Assembly (NCBI GenBank): GCA_902783675.1
Contig: CACZRW010000093.1
Span: 1 to 8,858 of the forward strand
Direction of reading: 5' to 3'
Source: an uncultured Pseudomonadota bacterium
GTDB taxonomy: Bacteria > Pseudomonadota > Alphaproteobacteria > CACZRW01
DNA: 8,858 bases
The translations under genes were made by a program, and so were the position numbers. Below the pieces are notes generated by a model. The model saw nothing but the letters and a program-made list of their open reading frames with translations, searched no databases and had not been told where the DNA came from. Shown here one piece after another: positions 1 to 4,970 of the stretch (positions within the stretch are counted from its first letter, which is position 1; each line of letters starts with the position of its first letter).

Positions 1-1
1 A

Positions 2-727
2 GCAAAGCTTATGGCTGTGGTGCGCTCTTTTGATTTTAACGGCCTGTCCGACCTTGTCGCGGCATTAAAGCAAGGCGACGGCGAAGTCATGGAGGCCTTT
101 ACCGAAGCTCTTGCCGTGAACGAAACCTTGTTTTTCCGCGACATTCTCGCTTTTAGACACTTAGAGGAAATGGCCTTTCCCTTCCTTTTAAAAAACCGCC
201 GCGAAGGCTCAACGATTCGCATTTTATGCGCGGGCTGCTCCAGCGGACAAGAGCCCTATTCCGTCGCCATGGTGGTCAAGGATTTTCTAGAAAAGAACCC
301 CTCGCTCAAAGTTGAAATTGTTGCGATTGACATATCCGCATCCATGCTTTCAAAGGCAAAGGGAGGTATTTACACTCAATTTGATGTCCAGCGCGGCCTG
401 CCGATAAAAATGCTTTTAAAGAACTTTACCAAAGAGTCCGGCGCATGGCATATAAACGACGATCTAAAGCAAATGGTCACCTTTAAAAAGCTCAATCTTT
501 TGAATGACTTAACCCCGCTGGGCAAGTTTGATGTTATCTTTTGTCGCCATCTTATAAAGCACTTTGACCTTGTCTTAAAGCCGGTAATTTTGGAGAAGTT
601 CGCGGACATTTTAAACCCCGACGGGCTTCTTTTCCTGGGTGAAGGGGAAACGACGCTGGGACTTACCGAATCCTTTAGAAGCGTTGTAAAATCCGTCCCC
701 TACCTTTTCCAAAAGATAAGCGCATAA
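2..727 (+). CDS. cheR: CheR-type protein-glutamate O-methyltransferase, 5' end cut by window edge
   Basis: Methylates glutamates on chemoreceptors using S-adenosylmethionine, setting receptor adaptation in the cytoplasm. The frame is open to the left edge; the ATG at 11 lies inside the usual N-terminal helical domain, so the true start is probably outside. Counting from that ATG: the substrate-side motif NETLFFRD is at 37-44, the SAM-binding CAGCSSGQEP at 73-82, the acidic end of the second strand (IDIS) at 106-109, the family motif QRGLP at 127-131 and the FDVIFCR strand at 173-179. The 238 visible residues are somewhat short of the usual 270-290, as expected for a truncated copy. Oddity: the usual CRN after that strand reads CRH, followed by LIKHFD. 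It converges on smr with 3 bp between stop codons. No other chemotaxis gene is visible. Family assignment is firm; the symbol assumes a standard chemotaxis role. Confidence 0.9.
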   Translation, partial: AKLMAVVRSFDFNGLSDLVAALKQGDGEVMEAFTEALAVNETLFFRDILAFRHLEEMAFPFLLKNRREGSTIRILCAGCSSGQEPYSVAMVVKDFLEKNPSLKVEIVAIDISASMLSKAKGGIYTQFDVQRGLPIKMLLKNFTKESGAWHINDDLKQMVTFKKLNLLNDLTPLGKFDVIFCRHLIKHFDLVLKPVILEKFADILNPDGLLFLGEGETTLGLTESFRSVVKSVPYLFQKISA

Positions 728-739
728 GCCTTATTTTTT
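711..739. terminator. Possible bidirectional terminator between cheR and smr
   Basis: An imperfect AT-rich hairpin spans the two convergent stop codons. The arms are 711-720 and 730-739, with one G-U pair and a 9-nt loop. A T-run lies on the right, and the other strand ends in CTTTT. The stem is GC-poor, so a working intrinsic terminator is only a suggestion; Rho-dependent termination is an alternative. Confidence 0.35.
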
Positions 740-1282
740 CTGCTTTTTAAGATAGACATAAAAGGCACCGCCACCGCCGTCTTTAGCCACCGCCTCGGTA
801 AAGGAAAGGATAAAGGGGCGAATATCGGGATTATTAAGCCAGTTAGGAAGCTCGACGCGAAGCTTGCCCGTTTTATGCAAGAAACCCGCTTCGTCCTCAA
901 CCATTCTGCCTTTGCCCGTCACAATAATAACCAAGCGCGCTTTGGCATTATAGGATGAAAGGATAAAATCCCGCACCTTTACAAACGCCTCTTTAAGCGT
1001 AAAACCGTGCAAGTCAAGCCGCGCCTCTGCCTCTATTTTTCCTTTTCTAAGCCGCTCTGCCAATCGCCTGTCCAAAGAAGTAACATCGCCAAGAGTAAGC
1101 GGTCTTTTATTATCCTTATTAAGCCGCGGTAAAACGGGGCAAACTTCCTCGCAAATCTTGACCTCGGCGCGTCGCCGCACGGGCGCCGGATTATTCTTGT
1201 TCGCCGAGGCAAGGCGCTTGTCCTTACGAACGGTTTTGGCAACTTCCTGCCACAAATCCTCATCTTTTAGGAAGGAGCACAT
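731..1282 (-). CDS. Smr/MutS2-type domain protein (putative endonuclease or nucleic-acid binding)
   Basis: A 183-residue protein with a basic N-terminal half (many K/R, residues about 17-62) and a C-terminal Smr domain. The domain hallmarks are LDLHG at 89-93, IVTGKGR at 120-126 and GGGGAFYVYL at 169-178. Smr domains occur in MutS2 and as stand-alone proteins and can nick DNA or cleave RNA; the substrate here is unknown. The ATG at 1282 lies inside the mltA end (23-bp overlap). It is preceded by a good GAGGGA ribosome site about 7 nt upstream, which supports both this start and translational coupling to mltA. The residue before the GG-G motif is Asp (168), where many family members have His. 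The gene is last of the tim44-like/mltA/smr operon, an association commonly seen in Alphaproteobacteria. Domain call is firm, biological role open. Confidence 0.87.
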   Translation of the reverse strand: MCSFLKDEDLWQEVAKTVRKDKRLASANKNNPAPVRRRAEVKICEEVCPVLPRLNKDNKRPLTLGDVTSLDRRLAERLRKGKIEAEARLDLHGFTLKEAFVKVRDFILSSYNAKARLVIIVTGKGRMVEDEAGFLHKTGKLRVELPNWLNNPDIRPFILSFTEAVAKDGGGGAFYVYLKKQKK

Positions 1283-2582
1283 AATAAGTCCCTCTCGCTT
1301 TCATGGCGCCGGCTTTGGTAAAAGCCTTCTCACCGAATCCCCAGAAAAAGTCGCCGCGCACCGGCCCTTTTATCGCACTGCCGACATCTTGCGCCAACAT
1401 CAATCTTTGCAAAGGCACTCCGTCCGCATCGCTGGTATCGAGCCACAACGGCACACCCAAAGGAATATATACCGGATCAACCGCCATGCTCCGCCCTGCG
1501 GTAAGCGGAATCCCCATAGCCCCGAAAGGCGCTTTGCCTTTGGTTTTCTTAAAGAAAATATAGCGGTGATTCTTTTTCATAAGCTCTTTTGCTTTTTTGG
1601 GATTAGCCAAAAGCCACTTACGAATGTTGGGCATGCTTGCCTCGTCGGCGGAAAGATAGCCTGCCGTGACTATTTCTTTACCTATGGAAGTAAAAGGTCT
1701 TTCGTTGCTGGCGGCATACCCGACCTTAACCTCTTTTCCGTTTTCCAAAAGCACGCGCCCCGAGCCTTGTATTTGCAAAATAAACAAATCCACGGGGTTA
1801 TCAAGCCACATCAACACGGGCGCTTTAAGGTCTTTTTCTATCTTGCCCCGTGCGGGATAAAGAGCGAGCTTATCCTTTACCACCTGCGCGAAAAAGCGGC
1901 TTTTATCCGCCGTAATCCCGAAGTCCGTCAGGTTTATTTCTATCAAGTCCGCGGGACGCCCGAGCAAAGGATATTTATACTTCGCGCTTTTCTTATAAGA
2001 GCCCTTGACCCCCGCTTCATAATAGCCGGTAAAAAGCCCTTCGGATTTACTCGCTCCCCTACTCGCACCAACGCCGACAGCATCTCTCGCGCCCTCACCC
2101 GCCGCAACGATTGCAAACGGTTGAAGTTCTTGTTTTATAAGGGTTTTTAGCGCGTCATTATCCCCTTTAAATCCTGCTAACTTTCCGCATACTTCCTGCC
2201 AATCCCCGACTTTACCGAACTCGGCTTTCCCCGGCAAAAACGGCGTATCCTCGGGCTTTTTTAAAATAGCCTCACACGAGTGCAAAAAGGCGGGTAGTGC
2301 TTCCAAAAAATTATCGTTTTCAAAGGCGGGTAAGTCCTCAAACTCTACCTTTTTAAGAAAAGGCGCTTCGCTCTCGGCGTCGTTGGTCGCAGGCTCTTCC
2401 ACAGCAGGTGGCTCTGTCGGCTCTAAAAGCGCCGGAAAGGGGTCAAGCTCCTCTACCGCAAACGCCTGCCCCTCATCGCTGTTTTTAAACCGCTCGGCCG
2501 CAGCAAAATAAAGTTCCACTCCGCCCGCGGCGGCAAACAGCATCGCCCCGATAAAGGCTATTATTTTTGCCGCGCGTCCCAT
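1260..2582 (-). CDS. mltA: Membrane-bound lytic murein transglycosylase A (MltA)
   Basis: Cleaves the MurNAc-GlcNAc glycosidic bond of peptidoglycan, forming 1,6-anhydro ends, in the periplasm. Of 440 residues, about 7-28 form a hydrophobic N-terminal segment, followed by an acidic, Pro-rich linker (43-75). The MltA core runs from about 182 with GLFTGYYEA (182-190), the ILQIQGSGR strand (268-276) and VGYAASNERPFTSIGK (287-302). The C-terminal 3D (double-psi barrel) part has GIPLTAGRSMAVDP (357-370) and AQDVGSAIKGPVRGDFFWG (397-415). D399 and D411 belong to the conserved Asp set that includes the family's catalytic acid. No cysteine lies near the N-terminal segment, so unlike E. coli MltA this is probably not a lipoprotein. 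A Gly/Ala/Ser-rich stretch at 161-180 precedes the core. The start has a GGAAG ribosome site 7 nt upstream and lies 3 bp after the tim44-like stop. Confidence 0.95.
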   Translation of the reverse strand: MGRAAKIIAFIGAMLFAAAGGVELYFAAAERFKNSDEGQAFAVEELDPFPALLEPTEPPAVEEPATNDAESEAPFLKKVEFEDLPAFENDNFLEALPAFLHSCEAILKKPEDTPFLPGKAEFGKVGDWQEVCGKLAGFKGDNDALKTLIKQELQPFAIVAAGEGARDAVGVGASRGASKSEGLFTGYYEAGVKGSYKKSAKYKYPLLGRPADLIEINLTDFGITADKSRFFAQVVKDKLALYPARGKIEKDLKAPVLMWLDNPVDLFILQIQGSGRVLLENGKEVKVGYAASNERPFTSIGKEIVTAGYLSADEASMPNIRKWLLANPKKAKELMKKNHRYIFFKKTKGKAPFGAMGIPLTAGRSMAVDPVYIPLGVPLWLDTSDADGVPLQRLMLAQDVGSAIKGPVRGDFFWGFGEKAFTKAGAMKARGTYYVLLPKR

Positions 2583-2585
2583 TAT

Positions 2586-3251
2586 TTAGCTTCCGCCTTT
2601 AGCGCTGATGAGCAACCAATTAGGCGATTTTGCCTTAAGGTCGCGCTTAAACTCCCATATATCGATAACCGTGCTTATCATAACCGCATCGCCCTCGATA
2701 ACCGCTCCGTTGGCATCAGTTACCACCTTTGCCTGCTCGGTCTCAAACTCCACGGTTATTTTTGCCTCTGTCCCCGTCAAAGAGGCGTTTAGAATCTTGG
2801 CTTCCTTAAACCCTACCAAAGTCTGCTCTATTTTTTCGCCGCGCGCTTTATATCCCTCTATCGCCGCGGTAAACTTATTTAAAATCTTTTCATCTACAAG
2901 GTTTTTAAGCGTCTCCGTATCACCTTTGTTAAACGCTTCCACAATCATTTCAAACGCCTTTTTAGCGCCGATAAGGAACTTCTCCTCGGAAAAGTTTTTA
3001 TCCACCTTGCGCATATCATAAAAAGCCGCTTTTAAAGGATCTCTTTCGCCTTCCTCTTGCGCGCTTTTTTCTTTTTCGGCCTCTTCTTTCAAAAACGCGG
3101 CTTCAATTTTCCCCGGAAATTGCACGATGTTACTTTTGTTTTTCTCTTTTCCTTCGTCTTCGAAGCGTGTTCCCAAAGTCTTTCCAAGGCGATACACGAG
3201 CACCGCCGCGATAATTCCCAAAATTAATATATCCAAGTATTCCGAACTCAT
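2586..3251 (-). CDS. Tim44-like domain inner-membrane protein (TimA type)
   Basis: A 221-residue protein with one N-terminal membrane helix (about 5-20), then a charged Lys/Glu-rich linker (30-70) and a Tim44-like domain (about 85-218). The domain features FNKGDTETLKNLVDEKIL at 107-124 and a C-terminal signature DIWEFKRDLKAKSPNWLLI at 197-215. Mitochondrial Tim44 tethers Hsp70 to the import channel. Bacterial homologues are known in Alphaproteobacteria (TimA in Caulobacter), where they sit near mltA and are not shown to take part in import. The protein is predicted to be held in the inner membrane with the domain in the cytoplasm, though topology is inferred. It is the first gene of the minus-strand operon and divergent from secB. 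The ribosome site is weak: AAAGAAAG about 10 nt upstream of the ATG. Confidence 0.88.
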   Translation of the reverse strand: MSSEYLDILILGIIAAVLVYRLGKTLGTRFEDEGKEKNKSNIVQFPGKIEAAFLKEEAEKEKSAQEEGERDPLKAAFYDMRKVDKNFSEEKFLIGAKKAFEMIVEAFNKGDTETLKNLVDEKILNKFTAAIEGYKARGEKIEQTLVGFKEAKILNASLTGTEAKITVEFETEQAKVVTDANGAVIEGDAVMISTVIDIWEFKRDLKAKSPNWLLISAKGGS

Positions 3252-3341
3252 TTTTCATTTACTTTCTTTAAAAAGGATTGTATCTCTTAGCGATACTAAA
3301 AAATATCCGTTTATTTATCAATTTAAAAAAGGAAACTTTAA
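3252..3341. promoter_or_regulatory. Divergent tim44-like/secB control region with small nested dyad
   Basis: These 90 bp must hold promoters for both directions. A weak candidate for secB is TTGTAT (3278-3283) followed 17 nt later by AAATAT (3301-3306). The same stretch carries an inverted repeat GTATC-N7-GATAC (3280-3296), itself flanked by GGAT (3275-3278) and ATCC (3305-3308). This could be an operator for an unknown regulator. The short arms make chance plausible. The secB ribosome site AAAAAAGGAAA (3325-3335) is clear. Confidence 0.3.
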
Positions 3342-3863
3342 ATGACAGACCAACAAAACCAAGAAAACCAACCCGCCGCCGCTAACTCTGAACAACCCGC
3401 CGCGCCGTTAATCATCAACACCCAGTATTTAAAAGACTTATCTTTTGAATCTCCCAACGCTCCCGCTATTTTCGTTGATATGAAGCAATCGCCAGATGTA
3501 AGCGTAAACCTTGATGTCAAGGCGTCCAATATCAAAGACAACCTTTTCCGTGTATCCCTTTTAATCAGTGCTGAAGCCAGATATAAGGATAAAGTTGCTT
3601 TTATTTGCGAATCCGAGTTTTGCGCAATTGCGACCATTAATGTCTCGCCGGAGCATTTAGAGCCGGTCTTGTTGGTAGAAGTGCCGAAGTTCCTTTTCCC
3701 ATCGGCGCGCGAGATTATCGCCACCACCACCAGAAATGGCGGATTTATGCCGCTGCTGCTTAATCCCATAGATTTTATGGCGCTTTACATAAACAAAAAG
3801 CAGCAACAACCCGGAGCAGCTCCGGCAACACCCGCAAACGAAGATAAGAAAAAAGAGGACTAA
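3342..3863 (+). CDS. secB: Protein-export chaperone SecB
   Basis: A cytoplasmic tetrameric chaperone that keeps presecretory proteins unfolded and hands them to SecA. The 173 residues contain the family signatures IINTQYLKDLSFESPNAP (24-41) and VPKFLFPSAREIIATTTRNG (114-133), which runs on into GGFMPLLLNPIDFMALY (133-149). N-terminal (1-22) and C-terminal (152-173) tails are Gln/Pro/Ala-rich and probably disordered. Length fits alphaproteobacterial SecB, slightly longer than E. coli's 155. The start is fixed by AAGGAAA 7 nt upstream of the ATG. It is convergent with dnaQ, their stop codons overlapping by 2 nt inside a terminator loop. The + strand here is C-rich although the gene is read from it, which matches the replication-strand bias of the left arm. 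Confidence 0.96.
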   Translation: MTDQQNQENQPAAANSEQPAAPLIINTQYLKDLSFESPNAPAIFVDMKQSPDVSVNLDVKASNIKDNLFRVSLLISAEARYKDKVAFICESEFCAIATINVSPEHLEPVLLVEVPKFLFPSAREIIATTTRNGGFMPLLLNPIDFMALYINKKQQQPGAAPATPANEDKKKED

Positions 3864-3873
3864 TCCTCTTTTT
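3850..3873. terminator. Bidirectional intrinsic terminator shared by secB and dnaQ
   Basis: A perfect 10-bp stem, AAAAAGAGGA (3850-3859) with TCCTCTTTTT (3864-3873), and a 4-nt loop CTAA. It works symmetrically: each strand ends the stem in a T-tract. The loop contains the TAA stop of secB (3861-3863) and, on the other strand, the TAG stop of dnaQ (3862-3860). Because the stem is coding on both strands, both proteins end in similar K/E-rich tails finishing in KED. The stem has only four G/C pairs, so its efficiency is uncertain. Confidence 0.72.
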
Positions 3874-4552
3874 CTTTTTCTTTACGCCATATAGGGTCGG
3901 TAATTTTATCTAAAAACGCTTCGTGCAACTTGATTTCATCATCGGGAACGGGAAACACGCGCGCGGCATGAAAGGGCCTTTCCGCCCTACTCGCTCCGTT
4001 TTGCATATCTTTTAGATTACCCATCATAAAAGTCGGCTCGTGCCCGCCGATAAGCTCTAAATATACATCGGCAAGAAGCTCGGCATCAAGAAGCGCCCCG
4101 TGTTTTGTCCGCGCGGAATTATCAATACCAAACTTACGGCAAAGCGCATCAAGGCTTTTAGAATCCCCCGGAAACATTCGTTTAGCTATAGTATAAGTAT
4201 CTATAACGCGGCTCATGGTAATCAATTCTTTATTAGCAAGCTCCAGCTCATTATTTATAAATCCCATATCAAAAGACGCATTATGAATTACGATATCGGC
4301 ATCACCTATAAAATCCAAAAAATCATCAGCTATCTCGGGAAAAGTCGGTTTATCCGCCAAAAACTCCGCCGTCAACCCGTGGATTTTAACCACTTCCTCC
4401 GGCACATCTCTTAAAGGATTAAGATATATATGAAAGTTTTTTTCCGTCGCCACATGGTTAATAAGCTCAACACAACCGATTTCAACCATTCTATCGCCTG
4501 ATAAAGCACTTAATCCCGTAGTTTCAACATCTAAAGCAACTTCTCTTTGCAT
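3860..4552 (-). CDS. dnaQ: DNA polymerase III epsilon subunit, 3'-5' proofreading exonuclease
   Basis: Removes misincorporated nucleotides as part of the replicative polymerase core. The 230 residues carry a complete DEDDh active site: LDVETTG (7-13, D8 and E10), HNASFDMGF (90-98, D95), and HGALLDAELLADVY (151-164, H151 and D156). Length is close to the family's 230-245. The C-terminal part (about 170-230) lacks domains I recognise and would hold the polymerase-binding tail. The start has AGAGG 5 nt upstream. A perfect DnaA box lies 25-33 bp upstream of the ATG, so DnaA could influence its expression. In relatives dnaQ is usually followed on its upstream side by coaE, aroE and maf; here the candidate origin comes directly instead. 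The stop overlaps that of secB. Confidence 0.95.
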   Translation of the reverse strand: MQREVALDVETTGLSALSGDRMVEIGCVELINHVATEKNFHIYLNPLRDVPEEVVKIHGLTAEFLADKPTFPEIADDFLDFIGDADIVIHNASFDMGFINNELELANKELITMSRVIDTYTIAKRMFPGDSKSLDALCRKFGIDNSARTKHGALLDAELLADVYLELIGGHEPTFMMGNLKDMQNGASRAERPFHAARVFPVPDDEIKLHEAFLDKITDPIWRKEKEKED

Positions 4553-4576
4553 TTTTACCTCTGTTTATTTTTACCC

Positions 4577-4585
4577 TGTGGATAA
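4577..4585 (-). promoter_or_regulatory. DnaA box, perfect consensus
   Basis: The minus strand reads TTATCCACA, the full consensus for DnaA binding. A degenerate relative, TGTGATAAC (4587-4595), follows at one helical turn, making a tandem pair. It lies just upstream of dnaQ. Confidence 0.75.
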
Positions 4586-4643
4586 CTGTGATAACTCTTA
4601 TTCTTTTTCACTTATTTAAACTTTTTTAAACCATAAACTAATT

Positions 4644-4658
4644 TTAAACCCAATTTAA
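4644..4658. promoter_or_regulatory. CtrA-type site TTAA-N7-TTAA
   Basis: TTAA at 4644-4647 and TTAA at 4655-4658 are separated by 7 nt, the full CtrA-site pattern of Alphaproteobacteria, in which CtrA can block origin firing. In DNA this A/T-rich one such match by chance is not rare, so the call is tentative. Confidence 0.3.
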
Positions 4659-4667
4659 CCAACTTTA

Positions 4668-4693
4668 TTTTTAAAATCCATTTTTAAAAGTTG
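4668..4693 (+). repeat. Tandem AT-rich 13-mers, possible DNA unwinding element
   Basis: TTTTTAAAATCCA (4668-4680) is followed directly by TTTTTAAAAGTTG (4681-4693); the first 9 of 13 bases are identical. A related pair, TTTTAAACC, sits at 4624-4632 and 4642-4650. Tandem AT-rich 13-mers beside DnaA boxes are typical of the unwinding region of bacterial origins. Low sequence complexity makes this suggestive only. Confidence 0.45.
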
Positions 4694-4724
4694 ATAAGTT
4701 GTATATTTTTATTTTTATATTAAA

Positions 4725-4737
4725 AATCAATAAATTA
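4725..4737 (+). promoter_or_regulatory. IHF-consensus site
   Basis: AATCAATAAATTA fits WATCAANNNNTTR at every defined position. IHF bends DNA at several bacterial origins, including that of Caulobacter. Its position between the 13-mers and the second DnaA box suits that role, but the A/T-rich background raises the chance rate. Confidence 0.4.
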
Positions 4738-4795
4738 ACCTAATATAACAACCTTAATAACTGCGGTATAATTATAGTATAAAAAATAATAAAAC

Positions 4796-4804
4796 TTATC
4801 CCCA
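4796..4804 (+). promoter_or_regulatory. DnaA box, one mismatch
   Basis: TTATCCCCA differs from TTATCCACA at one position. It lies about 220 bp from the perfect box and in the opposite orientation, so the two boxes bracket the AT-rich 13-mers and the IHF site. Confidence 0.5.
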
Positions 4805-4822
4805 AGGACTATAAACAACCAA

Positions 4823-4860
4823 AACCTTTTTATAATATATTATTGTTTAAAAAGAAGGTT
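4823..4860. repeat. Inverted repeat directly upstream of the rho promoter
   Basis: AACCTT (4823-4828) is mirrored by AAGGTT (4855-4860), with a perfect 12-bp palindrome ATAATATATTAT (4832-4843) between them. The right arm ends one base before the rho -35 box, a place where an operator or activator site would act. No protein can be assigned, and the AT-rich inner part could be chance. Confidence 0.3.
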
Positions 4861-4861
4861 C

Positions 4862-4890
4862 TTGACAAATCGGCACTGACTCCCTATACT
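4862..4890 (+). promoter_or_regulatory. Strong sigma70-type promoter for rho-mnmE-mnmG
   Basis: TTGACA (4862-4867, perfect -35), a 17-nt spacer and TATACT (4885-4890, 5 of 6 for the -10) form the best promoter in the window. Transcription would start near 4897, giving a leader of about 74 nt before rho. The spacer contains GACTC (4878-4882), a GANTC site of the kind methylated by CcrM in Alphaproteobacteria. Confidence 0.75.
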
Positions 4891-4905
4891 CCGAACCATC
4901 TTTCA

Positions 4906-4926
4906 AAAAGTCCGTTCTGGGCTTTT
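4906..4926 (+). promoter_or_regulatory. Hairpin in the rho leader, possible attenuator
   Basis: AAAAGTCC (4906-4913) pairs with GGGCTTTT (4919-4926) through 8 bp, including one G-U, around a 5-nt loop. The stem ends in four T followed by an A-rich stretch, so it resembles a weak terminator between promoter and gene. rho is autoregulated through its leader in E. coli, by Rho itself; a role here is inferred from position only. Confidence 0.4.
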
Positions 4927-4970
4927 ATAAAATCCTTACTTATTTAAACATTTATCAAAGTGAAAATACA

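Larger units (their letters stand above)
4553..4970. other. Candidate chromosomal replication origin (oriC), AT-rich intergenic region
   Basis: A 418-bp gene-free gap between divergent dnaQ and rho, strongly A/T-rich compared with its surroundings. It contains a perfect DnaA box, a one-mismatch DnaA box, weaker relatives (for example 4689-4697), a tandem AT-rich 13-mer pair, an IHF-consensus site and a TTAA-N7-TTAA site. The flanking blocks are those that bracket oriC in many Alphaproteobacteria, a parS-like site lies about 3.9 kb away in mnmG, and base skew appears to change sign across the region. It also carries the control signals of dnaQ and rho. Only two convincing DnaA boxes are seen, which is few, so origin function is an inference. 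Confidence 0.6.

Noticed and set aside
1158..2150. Long open frame on the + strand opposite mltA and smr (330 codons)
   Set aside because: It is antisense to two well-supported genes, its translation is rich in Arg/His/Phe with no recognisable motif, and it arises from the codon bias of mltA read in reverse.
4100..4414. + strand open frame opposite dnaQ
   Set aside because: It overlaps the exonuclease active-site region of dnaQ and looks like a shadow of it, with no motif of its own.
4689..4697. Third DnaA box (minus strand TTATCAACT)
   Set aside because: It has two mismatches to the consensus; in DNA this AT-rich that level of match is expected by chance, so it is not listed as a feature.
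4767..4772. Second promoter with TATAAT in the gap
   Set aside because: There is a perfect -10 hexamer but no acceptable -35 at 16-18 nt, and such hexamers are common in A/T-rich sequence.
4952..4960. DnaA box TTATCAAAG upstream of rho
   Set aside because: Three mismatches leave only the TTATC half, which is too weak to call.
4553..4970. Small gene or tRNA in the 418-bp gap
   Set aside because: No tRNA-like fold or CCA end was seen, and no frame with a ribosome site and sensible composition; stops are dense in all frames.
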